From: Xiheimicrobium sp052034585
GTDB taxonomy: Bacteria > Myxococcota > Myxococcia > Myxococcales > Myxococcaceae
Assembly (NCBI GenBank): GCA_052034585.1
Contig: JBPOIJ010000039.1
Location: 1 to 64,000 of the forward strand
Length of the DNA stretch: 64,000 nucleotides
Direction of reading: 5' to 3'
Positions 9,278-18,024 of the stretch are shown here, in pieces (position 1 is the stretch's first letter; every line of letters begins with the position of its first letter). The notes under the pieces were generated by a model. That model saw only the letters and a program-made list of their open reading frames with translations, was not told the DNA's origin and made no database searches. The position numbers and the translations under genes were made by a program.

Positions 9278-12200
9278 TGGGGCTCTCCCGTGAGGGGGAA
9301 TTCCTTCTCGACCGGGTCCCCAGTGGGGATCTTGAAACCCGAGAACTCGAGAATGTTGTACTTGAATTCGAAGTCGAAGATGCCGACCGAGAAAACGACC
9401 TTGGCATCGACGCTCCCGTTGAGCGCCGTCATCCCCGTCTCGAGCGAGAGCTTGATGTTCGAGCGGGTGACGTAGGTGCTGCCCGTCGAGTCGCCCACGC
9501 CGATGTGGGTGTACGTGATGCTCGGCTCGAGTGTCGCCTCGATGAAGTTGAGCGACCCTTCGATGCAGACGCCCATGTCCGCGCTGGGCGTGCAGAACGC
9601 GAGCTTCATGCCCGCGCCCGCGGCGAGCACGATCTTGAACTGCGCCTCGTTCTTCGTCGCGTAGTTCACGTCCGGTGACTTGCAGACGTAGGGCAAGGCG
9701 GTCGTCATCTCGGGCGTCTCGACGTTCCCCGTCGACGAGAGCGACACGCCCCGCTCCTTCGGCAACTCGAGCGCGACTCCGCGGAGCGTCAGGCTCGGCG
9801 TCCCAGGCTGAATCTGGGTGAGGTCGGCGACGAAGTTGCCGTTCGCGGTGCGGGTCGCGAAGTCCTCGTCATTCGACAGCCAACGCAGATGCGTCTTGTG
9901 CTGGCTCGTGCACGCGCCTCGGAAGGCCGCCTGGCTCGTCAGCGAAGGACTGCGCGCGAGATCCGCACACCCTTTCATGTACTCGTTGGCGACCTGGGCC
10001 CCAATCCAATACTCCTGACCGGCGGCCAGTCTTGCTCGCAGCTTGGTCGACTCACTGGCGGAACGCAGATCGGCCAATCGTCCACCCTTTTGAACGAGGC
10101 AGGCGGTGCGCGCGTCGCGGAACGACAGGGGCGTCGTCCCCAACGTGTACAGCGCATCGCAGTTGCTCGTGCCGTCCGTGCACTTCTGGTGCGTCTCGCG
10201 CTCCTGCTTGAAGCTGAGCTCGGCGCCAACACCGACCCCCGCGGAGATCTCGAAGACGATCTCCCCTTGGACCGGGCCGTAGCGGAGCGGGATCTTGATC
10301 GAGAGGGCGAGGCCCAGGCCACTCACTCCGATCGAGAACCGCTTCTCCTCCGCCTCGAGGTTGCTGCCCGTGTTCGCCGCGTTGATGGCATCGGCGATGC
10401 TGTCGAAGTTGGGCGCGATGGTGATGGTGAAGTTCGCCTTGTTCGACATGAAGGCGAAGTTCTTCGTCTCCTCCTCGTCGAAGACCTGCAACCCCATCAG
10501 CTCGGCTTCCTTGTCGGCGACGACCTGATCGCCCTTGTCGAGGTCGTTCACCTCCGTGCGCAAGATGGTCGCGGCAGTGGAGCCTCCGAGCCCGCTGATG
10601 GTGCGCGAGTCGCAATGTTCGCCACTCTTGCCGGCGACCATGGCCTTGGTGCAGCGGCGGTCGTTGTCCTGGTCGTAGGTCTGGCTCACCCGGGCATCTC
10701 CGGCCGACTGCGGGTCGGAGTCGGAGAAGTCGTCGGCCTCGTCCGAGGGCACCGGAGCGATGCTGGGGTCGAGCTTCACGACGACGGGCATCGCGCTCAC
10801 CACACAGGTGAAGGCATCGAGCACCTCGAGGCGCTCTTGCCCGCTGAAGCCGGGCTCGATCTTCAGGCTGAAGTCGGTGGCGACGAAGGCGGCGAGCTGC
10901 GCCTTGCCCTCGAACTTCGGAACCGGCGCCTCGCTGTCGGCCGAGACCTTCACGAGCGAGAGGCAGGAACGGAGCACGAAGGGCGTCCCGCTCTCCGACG
11001 CGTGGTACGGGCTCGCCTTGTCGGCGAACTTGTCCTTCACCTCCTTGGTGATCTCGAAGCGCATCGCCTGCGTTTCTCCTCCAGGCGTACTCGTCAAGAG
11101 CGGTGACGGCCCGAGTGGGAGTTCCTCCGAGAGCCGCGGGCTCATGTCGGCGTTCAGCGGCACGAGCGACAACGTCATCTTCGCGCGAACGTCGCCGGTG
11201 AGGCCCTGCTTCTTCCAGAAGTCGCGATCGTCGCCCGACATGAACCAGTCGACGTCGGCGCGGAAGAACTGCCGGCTCTGACTCGCAGATTTGAACTTGA
11301 ACTCGACCTTTTTCGGTCTCACGTCGGTGATCCCGACGCTCGTCTTGGTCGCGCCGCGAACGTGCAGCCCATCGTCCTCGATGCGGTAGCCGAAGGCATC
11401 GAACTCACGCGGGTAGTTGGCGTCGCGGGTGAACTCGAAGCTCAGCGGAACCGAGCGCTGCTTGTAATAGGCGACCCGGTCGTGCGTCTCGAGCGTCGAA
11501 TTGTAGAACATGTCGAGCGGGTTCGGGTTGCACGCGGTCTTCGCCTCCGACGGCTTCTGAGACAGATAGGTCACCCGACCCGCGACGTCGTACGCAGCCA
11601 GCAGCCGGCTCTTGGGCCGGGTGGAGTTGACGAACTCGAGCGGCGTCTTGTTGTTCTTCTTCGCGAGCACCTTCACGTTCTCGGACCAGATCGGCCCACC
11701 TTCTTCGCAGTCGCGCGGCACCACGACGCCTTCGTCGAACTCGATCTCGAAGCTGTCGGCGCGGCCGTCCGACGAGGCCTTGGGCGTGTACTTGCCGAGA
11801 TCGAACTCGTGGAGCACGCAGCGCACGGCGGAATCGTTCACCGAATACGTCTTGTTGCCGTCGCGGCCCGTGGTCGCGGTGGCGAACTCGTCGACGACGT
11901 AGAGCGTGAGGCTCCCCTTGCGGGCCTTCTTCTCGAGCGGCACGTTGCTGACGTCGGCGAAGCGATAGCCGCCCTTCATCCGGTAGTAGGCACCAGCGAA
12001 GAGCACCCGGAACTTGCCCACGTAGTTGTTGCTGCTCGCGGCGAGCTGCAGGTAGCCGAGCCCGGTCGCGGTGTTCGGGCCGTCGGGCGCGAAGGGCCAG
12101 ATCGCGGAGTAGTCGAAGTCGGCGATCGTTTTGCCGTTCCTCACCTTGACGCCGACGGGCGGGTACGGCGTCTCGAATTGGTAGATCCACGCCGTGTTGC

Positions 12201-12807
12201 CTTCATACCGGAACTGCCCCTGGTTTTCGGTGGAGGTGTTGGTCAGCTCGATTGGCCGCTCCGCCGCGTCGACGCAGTTGAGATCCTTGTCGCGACGCTG
12301 GGTGACGTTGCAGGTCTCCGGCACGCACGCCACCTTGTCGACCTGGAGCGGCGTGAACCCTGGCGCCGACTGTGGGCAGGTCAGCGTTCCCAGACAGTTG
12401 TACGTGCCCGGACAGATTTTCCGTTGAATGTCATTGGGCGAATCGGAACACGAATAGGCGTATTGGAGCGCGCCGGGACAATCTTGCCGGTTGATGACGC
12501 AGCTCTCGCGCCCATCGCAGAACTCGCCGAGGAGCGACGTCCAGTCGAACCTCGCGTTGCAGCTCGCCTGGGTGATCTTGAGCACGTTCGCTCGTCGCTG
12601 CGGCCGCGGCAGCTTCTCGTCGGGGGCGAGGCTGCTGATGCCCTCGGTCGTCATCGGGCTGGTGAACTTCGAGAAGTTGAACGGCACCTGCCCCGAGGGA
12701 CACGAGAGCGTCTCGACTGCCGCGCGCTGCGAATCGAAGGACGGGTCGCTGCAGGCGGCCACCAACACGGCACCAGAGACTCGGAACACCACGCTGAACC
12801 GATTCAT
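9274..12807 (-). CDS. Large lipoprotein with C-type-lectin-like domain
   Basis: Start at ATG 12807, overlapping the previous stop as ATGA. A longer in-frame extension to 13308 is the shadow of the upstream gene. The 1177-residue product starts MNRFSVVFRVSGAVLVAACSDPS, a lipoprotein signal with lipobox VAAC. Residues about 30-160 are Cys-rich. A long beta-rich middle with no recognised fold follows. Near residues 875-1045 there is a C-type-lectin-like pattern: SFRDARTACLVQKGGRLADL, then EYWIGAQ, then Cys pairs, then ending LPYVCKSP. C-type-lectin folds bind sugars or proteins. The last 130 residues are beta-rich with aromatic alternation. Probably on the cell surface. It is operonic with the Gly-rich lipoprotein upstream and the HEAT protein downstream. 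The lectin call rests on motif spacing only. Confidence 0.75.
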   Translation of the reverse strand: MNRFSVVFRVSGAVLVAACSDPSFDSQRAAVETLSCPSGQVPFNFSKFTSPMTTEGISSLAPDEKLPRPQRRANVLKITQASCNARFDWTSLLGEFCDGRESCVINRQDCPGALQYAYSCSDSPNDIQRKICPGTYNCLGTLTCPQSAPGFTPLQVDKVACVPETCNVTQRRDKDLNCVDAAERPIELTNTSTENQGQFRYEGNTAWIYQFETPYPPVGVKVRNGKTIADFDYSAIWPFAPDGPNTATGLGYLQLAASSNNYVGKFRVLFAGAYYRMKGGYRFADVSNVPLEKKARKGSLTLYVVDEFATATTGRDGNKTYSVNDSAVRCVLHEFDLGKYTPKASSDGRADSFEIEFDEGVVVPRDCEEGGPIWSENVKVLAKKNNKTPLEFVNSTRPKSRLLAAYDVAGRVTYLSQKPSEAKTACNPNPLDMFYNSTLETHDRVAYYKQRSVPLSFEFTRDANYPREFDAFGYRIEDDGLHVRGATKTSVGITDVRPKKVEFKFKSASQSRQFFRADVDWFMSGDDRDFWKKQGLTGDVRAKMTLSLVPLNADMSPRLSEELPLGPSPLLTSTPGGETQAMRFEITKEVKDKFADKASPYHASESGTPFVLRSCLSLVKVSADSEAPVPKFEGKAQLAAFVATDFSLKIEPGFSGQERLEVLDAFTCVVSAMPVVVKLDPSIAPVPSDEADDFSDSDPQSAGDARVSQTYDQDNDRRCTKAMVAGKSGEHCDSRTISGLGGSTAATILRTEVNDLDKGDQVVADKEAELMGLQVFDEEETKNFAFMSNKANFTITIAPNFDSIADAINAANTGSNLEAEEKRFSIGVSGLGLALSIKIPLRYGPVQGEIVFEISAGVGVGAELSFKQERETHQKCTDGTSNCDALYTLGTTPLSFRDARTACLVQKGGRLADLRSASESTKLRARLAAGQEYWIGAQVANEYMKGCADLARSPSLTSQAAFRGACTSQHKTHLRWLSNDEDFATRTANGNFVADLTQIQPGTPSLTLRGVALELPKERGVSLSSTGNVETPEMTTALPYVCKSPDVNYATKNEAQFKIVLAAGAGMKLAFCTPSADMGVCIEGSLNFIEATLEPSITYTHIGVGDSTGSTYVTRSNIKLSLETGMTALNGSVDAKVVFSVGIFDFEFKYNILEFSGFKIPTGDPVEKEFPLTGEPQ

Positions 12808-15800
12808 TGCGCGCACCTCACGACCACGCAGCCGTTGCCACCCGACATGCCCTGGGCCGAACCGGAGGGGCACAAGCCATAGTCGTAGCGGCTCGCGCCT
12901 CCCGGGTTCGACGTGTTGCCCGTCGACGAGGTGATGCCCGTGGGCAGGGTCCCGAACGCTCCCGGAGTGCCCGCCATGCTGCCAGTGCCCGCGAGGCCAC
13001 CTGGGTCGCCGGCGCCGCCGCCTCCCGAGGTGCTTCCGGCCATCGCGCTTTCGCCCGCACGCCCCGTGGCTCCACCCGATGTCGACGCACCACCCGCCTC
13101 GGCGATGCCCATCGAGGCCGCGCCCGCACCACCGGGAATGGCGAACACGCGCATCGCGCTTCCCGTCTGGCGAACCGAGGTGAGGCCGCCTCCCCCGCCG
13201 CCGCTCGTGCCGTCGCCGTCGCCACCATTCGCCGGTGTTCCAGCGTAGGAGCCGATGCCTTCGCCGCCGACGATGCCGGAGGTCGGAACTCCGGCAGCGC
13301 CGATCCACACGGTGAGGACGTCACCTGGCGCGGCGCTCATCGAGCCAGAGGCAAACCCGCCTGCGCCACCCGCGAGCTGAATCGGGAACGGGACCTGTTC
13401 ATCGTACTTCCCGCCGGCCGCGCCCCAGGCCGAGACGTACACGCGAGAACAGCCCGCTGGCACCGTGTAGGTTCCGGACGCGGCGACTCCATTGGTCGTC
13501 GGCGTGCTGATGACCGCCTTGGTGCCAACACAGACACCGGCGCCGGCGCACCGGCCGGGGTCCGAGGCGCAGAAGCAGTTCGCTCCGGCGCCACATTGAG
13601 AGTCAGTGCTGCACCCGCCACCTCCCGCGTCAACCGGGCCGGCGTCGGGGCTTCCGGCGTCGACCGCTCCGGCGTCGAAGCCCGCATCACGAGCTCCCGC
13701 GTCGGAGCCGGCGTCGAACGGGGTTCCAGCATCGAAGCCCGCGTCGACTCCGGCATCGGGCGTACCTGCGTCGACCCCCGCGTCCGAGCCCGCGTCTCGG
13801 CTCCCAGCGTCGGGCACGACCATGCCCCCGTCGGGATAGGTGGTCGTGCAGGTACAGAACACGCGAGGCGACACCGTCTTGTTCTGTACACCGAGCGGAC
13901 CGGCGAGGCGCGCGTCGGGAAGACACGACATCGTGAACCGCGTGTCCGAGTCCGGGTCCACTCGCCAGCCGTTGTCGAGTTGATAGAAACCCGAAGTGTC
14001 GGCACCGATGGTGATGTCGTAGCGCGGTGGCATTCCACCCGTCGTGCCTGACGACGACACGTTCTGCGTCAGGGCGCCGCGGTTCAGACCCGAGCTGTCT
14101 TCATAGAATTGCACCCACCACATCTCGGTTGCTGGGGTCGCGGTGTTGTCGAAGAACTTCGGCGCCCTCCGGGAATTGATGTACAGGCCTCCGTCCCGGC
14201 TCGAGCGCGAGAACTGACAGCCATTGATGACGAAGGGCACCTCGACGGTCCCGCTCTTGCGATAGCAGGTCATGCTGCGACGGCTCGACATGCCCGAGCC
14301 GCCGGTCGCGGGCGCATTCCAGGCCCAGTACCAGGTGGCGTCATCGGCCGGGCCATCGAAGGAACAGAAGAAGTCGGAGAAGTTCGAGCCGAGCGCGACC
14401 CGCAGCGTCTTCGCGGCGCTGATGGTGACGTCGAAGGGCGCGCCCGTCGCGTTTCCAGTGATGCTGCGCCTCGAGAAGGTGCCGTCGAGCTGCTGGGTCA
14501 GCTCGAGCGACGCCGAGGGCCCGAGCCCGGAAATGGTGAGCCGGTGGCTCAGCGGCGTCGCTTCGGCACACGCGTTGTTGTCACAGAGGAGGCCGTTGCC
14601 ACAGTTGGTCGAGCCCGAGCAGGTCTTGCCGATGCCGCAGCCGGAGCACCCGGGCGCGCCACAATCGACGTCGGTCTCCTGGCCATTCTTGACCCGGTCG
14701 TCGCAGCGCGGCTCGAAGCAGACGCCGTTGACGCAGGAGTCGGCCGTCTCGCAATCGGCGCTGGTGTCGCATCGTTGATAGCGCGCACAGCGGCCACTCC
14801 CCACGCGGTTCGCCGGCGGTTGCATCGAACAGGACGCGCCGCAGTCGACGCCGATCTCGTTGGTGTCCCGCCGGCCGTTCTTGCAGGAGTCCGCGGGGAG
14901 CGCCGTCATCGACGAGATGGTTCCCGACACGGGCTGCGCGGTGATGCTCACGTCTCGACCCCCTCCGCCCGAGGAGGTGGAGGTGACGGTCTTGGAGGTG
15001 CCGTCGGTGCTGGTGTTGGTGACGGTGACTTCCACCTGCGACGCGTCGCCGAGGGTGCTCTTTCCAGTCACCTTCACGTTGTTGGGGTCGTTCGTGTCGA
15101 TGGTGAGCGACTCGGTGTTTCCCGAGGTCTTGACGGTCACCGTCGTCGTCGACCCGTCCTTGTTCTTCGTGGTGACGGTGACGGACCGCTCGTCGTTCTC
15201 GACGGGGTTCTTGTGAGTCACCACAGCCTTGCCATCGGTGGTCACGCTCACTTCTTCCGTCTTGACGACCCGCCCGTTGGAGACGCCTTGATTGACTTGA
15301 ATGGTGACGTCATTGCCGGACACCGTCGCGCCCGTCGCGGTCACCGCGACGACCTGGGGCAGGCCGGCCTTCTTGAGCAGCAGCTGCACGGTCTCATTCG
15401 AGTTCGAGCACGCGCAGTTCGCGGCTCCCGGCAGCACGAGCCCGCCCTTCTCGACGATTCGCCCGTCTTGGAAGCCGACTTCATTGCCATCGCCAGTGAC
15501 GAGGCCCGTCCCGCCCGTGACCGCGACGGTGAGGCCCTCGGTGAGGTGCGGTGGGGTGAAGGTGCCGAGGCGAGGAGTGACGGGCGAGAAGTAGAGGAGG
15601 TTCTGGTTGGTGGCGGTGCCCTCGTAGATCAACGGGTCCATCGAGTTGATGGTGCCGTCGTAACGCCAGGTGTTCGCCTTGACGTCGACGTCCATTCGCC
15701 GCTCTTCCTGCGGGAAGTTCGGGTCGTAGAGCCGCACCACGTACTGGCCGTCGCTCGTTCCCTTGAAGTAGCCGAACGGCACCAGCGCGTGGCCAGCCGT

Positions 15801-16355
15801 CAACCGTCCATCATCGAGCTTGATGGCGACCATCAACCGCCACGCCTCGTCGGACGGTCGCTTGAACAGCTCGGCGAGGAAGGACATCGCGGCCTTCGCA
15901 TCGAGCTTCTGGTCTTGCGCGTGAACCGACTCGATTCGCTGGGTGGCCGCGAAGTAGGTGAGCTCCTGAACGAGCGCGACCTGATCGGCGTTGAGGTCGC
16001 TCGGTCGCGCGGCTCCGAAGTCGGTGCTCTTCAACTTCCCGAGCGCGAACAGCTGCGCCACCACCGCGAAGCCCTCGCTGTGTCCAGACGCGAGCGAGCC
16101 GTTGACGTCGCCGATGAAGGCCTCGAGGTGCGGGTCGACCACGCACTCCGTCGCGTTGGCCTCGCACACGGCTTCGGCGCCGAACATGCGAATCGCGAGT
16201 GCAGTATTGAACTTGCCTGCCTCATACCGCTCTCCGAAGTTGCGAAAGGAGAGCGCGTGCGTTTGGAAATCGAATTGTTGTGAATCAAGCTGATCGGGAA
16301 GCTGCGTGCACGCCGAAGCGAACAGCGTGAGAGACAAGACCAAACGCGAGCGCAT
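12804..16355 (-). CDS. Mosaic surface lipoprotein: papain-like region, Cys-rich modules, Asp-Ala-Gly linker, Gly-rich C-terminal domain
   Basis: Start chosen at ATG 16355, directly before MRSRLVLSLTLFASACTQ, a lipoprotein signal; the frame is open further upstream but carries no signal there. The product is 1183 residues. Residues about 60-230 resemble secreted papain-like proteins (GHSEGFAVVAQLF near 92, GHALVPFGY near 188, then RLYDPNFP), but Ser stands where homologues as I recall them have Cys. Residues about 250-480 are Thr/Val-rich beta repeats. Residues about 490-600 hold Cys-rich modules of the form NGxxDxxExxVDCG with spaced Cys. An Asp-Ala-Gly linker lies near 845-905. From about 950 to the end is a Gly-rich domain (YVSAWGAAGGKY and GGAGGFASG) like the Pfam Gly_rich domain of ALK-type receptors. 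First gene of a coupled four-gene operon. Confidence 0.8.
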   Translation of the reverse strand: MRSRLVLSLTLFASACTQLPDQLDSQQFDFQTHALSFRNFGERYEAGKFNTALAIRMFGAEAVCEANATECVVDPHLEAFIGDVNGSLASGHSEGFAVVAQLFALGKLKSTDFGAARPSDLNADQVALVQELTYFAATQRIESVHAQDQKLDAKAAMSFLAELFKRPSDEAWRLMVAIKLDDGRLTAGHALVPFGYFKGTSDGQYVVRLYDPNFPQEERRMDVDVKANTWRYDGTINSMDPLIYEGTATNQNLLYFSPVTPRLGTFTPPHLTEGLTVAVTGGTGLVTGDGNEVGFQDGRIVEKGGLVLPGAANCACSNSNETVQLLLKKAGLPQVVAVTATGATVSGNDVTIQVNQGVSNGRVVKTEEVSVTTDGKAVVTHKNPVENDERSVTVTTKNKDGSTTTVTVKTSGNTESLTIDTNDPNNVKVTGKSTLGDASQVEVTVTNTSTDGTSKTVTSTSSGGGGRDVSITAQPVSGTISSMTALPADSCKNGRRDTNEIGVDCGASCSMQPPANRVGSGRCARYQRCDTSADCETADSCVNGVCFEPRCDDRVKNGQETDVDCGAPGCSGCGIGKTCSGSTNCGNGLLCDNNACAEATPLSHRLTISGLGPSASLELTQQLDGTFSRRSITGNATGAPFDVTISAAKTLRVALGSNFSDFFCSFDGPADDATWYWAWNAPATGGSGMSSRRSMTCYRKSGTVEVPFVINGCQFSRSSRDGGLYINSRRAPKFFDNTATPATEMWWVQFYEDSSGLNRGALTQNVSSSGTTGGMPPRYDITIGADTSGFYQLDNGWRVDPDSDTRFTMSCLPDARLAGPLGVQNKTVSPRVFCTCTTTYPDGGMVVPDAGSRDAGSDAGVDAGTPDAGVDAGFDAGTPFDAGSDAGARDAGFDAGAVDAGSPDAGPVDAGGGGCSTDSQCGAGANCFCASDPGRCAGAGVCVGTKAVISTPTTNGVAASGTYTVPAGCSRVYVSAWGAAGGKYDEQVPFPIQLAGGAGGFASGSMSAAPGDVLTVWIGAAGVPTSGIVGGEGIGSYAGTPANGGDGDGTSGGGGGGLTSVRQTGSAMRVFAIPGGAGAASMGIAEAGGASTSGGATGRAGESAMAGSTSGGGGAGDPGGLAGTGSMAGTPGAFGTLPTGITSSTGNTSNPGGASRYDYGLCPSGSAQGMSGGNGCVVVRCAQ
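13621..13812. repeat. Low-complexity Asp-Ala-Gly-coding repeat within the mosaic lipoprotein
   Basis: Degenerate tandem units of roughly 9-15 bases coding DAG, DAGS or DAGV in the minus-strand frame (for example GSDAGVDAGTPDAGVDAG). This composition is common in myxobacterial exported proteins as a flexible, possibly calcium-binding spacer. It separates the Cys-rich middle from the Gly-rich C-terminal domain and is a likely site of length variation. Confidence 0.8.
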
Positions 16356-16528
16356 CCACCAAGGATAAGGACGCACCACTCGAATCGAGATAAAAAATTG
16401 CAGCGCCACGGAAGGACTTCTCCACACTTCCTGCGACACGACCCGCTCAATGCAGACACTCACCTCCTCGATCCACGAGCGGCCGCTGTGCGCCAATTCG
16501 TGTGATCAGAGCGCACTCGAAGTGCAAA
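16356..16528 (-). promoter_or_regulatory. Probable promoter region of the surface-lipoprotein operon
   Basis: This 173-base gap precedes the first gene of the four-gene operon and includes an unusually AT-rich patch around 16388-16400 (ATAAAAAATTGCA) in otherwise GC-rich DNA. A short inverted repeat CTCGAATCGAG lies beside it at 16379-16389. I cannot assign clear -35 and -10 boxes, so this is a location for the promoter, not a defined element. Confidence 0.35.
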
Positions 16529-17929
16529 TCACGGTGCGCGCGCGATGGTGACGGGCGTCGCGAGATCCGCCTCCACCTGGAGCGCCAACTCGAGCACCGT
16601 TCGGTCGTCACCCATTGCGGCCGCGAGCTGCACCCCAATCGGCAACCCTCCCGCCGTCTTGCCCATCGGCAGGGAGATGGAGGGCGCGCCCGCAGCGTTG
16701 AGCATTCCGGTGAACGGCACGCCCGCGCGCAGCCGCTCCAGCTTCTCCTCGAAGGGCACATCGGGCCGCAGATGCCCCAGCTTCGGCGCCGGAATCGCGA
16801 GCGTCGGCAGCACCACCACCGACCAGTTCTTCATGAACTCCGCCCACCGCCCGGTGAAGCCCCGAAGCCGTCGCATGCGCTTCGTCGCTTCCCAGGTGTT
16901 CTCGCTGAACCACTTCGAGAGCGACGTCGTCCACGGCTCGAGCCGCTTCGCGTCGTAGCCGCGGTGGTACAGCACCGGCCCACCCTTCGACTGGACGAAC
17001 CCGAGGAAGGCCCACAAGGCGAGAAAGTCGTTGAGGTCCTGCGCGGTCCACGGGCTGGGAATGAGGGAGACGTCGTGGCCCAGCCGCTCGAGCCGCTTCG
17101 CCGTCGCTTCCGTCGCCGCGATCACCTCGGGGTCCACCGAATAGGCCGCCGCGTTGCTCGTCACCACGCCGATGCGCAGCCGCTTGCCGGGCGCCGGGTT
17201 CACCACGTCGAGCCTCGGCAGCTTCACCGGCCGCAGCGCGTCGACGCCCTGCCAGAACGCCACCGTGTCGCGCACCGTTCGAGTCAGACACCCGTGCACC
17301 GCGACGTTCACCGGCAACAGCGGAGACGCCTCCATGTCGAAGCGGCCGCGCGACGGCTTGAAGCCCACCACGCCACACCACGACGCCGGAATGCGAATCG
17401 ACCCGCCGCCGTCGCTGCCGTGCGCGAGCGGCACCACGCCTGCCGCCACCAACGCTCCCGCGCCACCCGACGAGCCTCCCGACGAGCGCGTGAGGTCGTG
17501 CGGGTTGAGCGTCGCCAGGCCCTCGATGGGCTCGGTCGTGCCCGTGAGCCCGAACTCTGGCGTCGTGCTCTTCCCCAACGACACCAGCCCGAGCTGTTCG
17601 AGGGTGATGACGCTCGGGTCGCTCTTCTTCGAGACGAAGGTGCCCGTCGCCGCGGAGCCCCACGCGGTGCGCACGCCCGCCACCTGCGCGAGGTCTTTGG
17701 TGAAGGTCGGCACGCCGGCCAGCGGTCCGGAGGTGCGACTCGGAGCCTCACGCAGCGCCTTCTCGAACGTCTCGGTCACCACGGCGTTCAAGTGGCGCGC
17801 CTTGCCTGCTCGCAGCACCGCGGCCTCGACGACCTCCACGCGGCTCAGCTCGCCTCGTTTCACCCGCGCGGCCGTCTCCACCGCGTCGAGCGACGCCAGC
17901 TCCCACGCCTGCGCTTCGGTCATTGCCAT
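16529..17929 (-). CDS. Amidase-signature enzyme
   Basis: The start ATG at 17929 (MAMTEAQAWELASL) gives 466 residues, the usual length of the family. The amidase-signature Ser-cisSer-Lys triad is present: Lys78 in GVPTFTKDL, Ser154 in RSSGGSSGGAGAL and nucleophile Ser177 in SDGGGSIRIPASWCG. There is no GatB/GatC neighbour, so a role as glutamyl-tRNA amidotransferase is unlikely. A free-standing hydrolase of carboxamides or nitrile-derived amides is more probable. The frame is open further upstream but that sequence resembles a shadow and would run into the divergent gene. No signal peptide, so cytoplasmic. Substrate unknown. Confidence 0.9.
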   Translation of the reverse strand: MAMTEAQAWELASLDAVETAARVKRGELSRVEVVEAAVLRAGKARHLNAVVTETFEKALREAPSRTSGPLAGVPTFTKDLAQVAGVRTAWGSAATGTFVSKKSDPSVITLEQLGLVSLGKSTTPEFGLTGTTEPIEGLATLNPHDLTRSSGGSSGGAGALVAAGVVPLAHGSDGGGSIRIPASWCGVVGFKPSRGRFDMEASPLLPVNVAVHGCLTRTVRDTVAFWQGVDALRPVKLPRLDVVNPAPGKRLRIGVVTSNAAAYSVDPEVIAATEATAKRLERLGHDVSLIPSPWTAQDLNDFLALWAFLGFVQSKGGPVLYHRGYDAKRLEPWTTSLSKWFSENTWEATKRMRRLRGFTGRWAEFMKNWSVVVLPTLAIPAPKLGHLRPDVPFEEKLERLRAGVPFTGMLNAAGAPSISLPMGKTAGGLPIGVQLAAAMGDDRTVLELALQVEADLATPVTIARAP

Positions 17930-18024
17930 CGACGCGCGTCTAGCAGGCTCACGCATCAAATGGGCTTGCCGCACGAGCCCCTCGTGCACACCTGCCGTTG
18001 GTCTACGATGCCCAGAGGGGACCC

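Noticed and set aside
12808..13308. N-terminal extension of the lectin-domain lipoprotein
   Set aside because: It overlaps the Gly-rich end of the upstream gene in another frame, and the ATG at 12807 has both an ATGA overlap and a lipoprotein signal.
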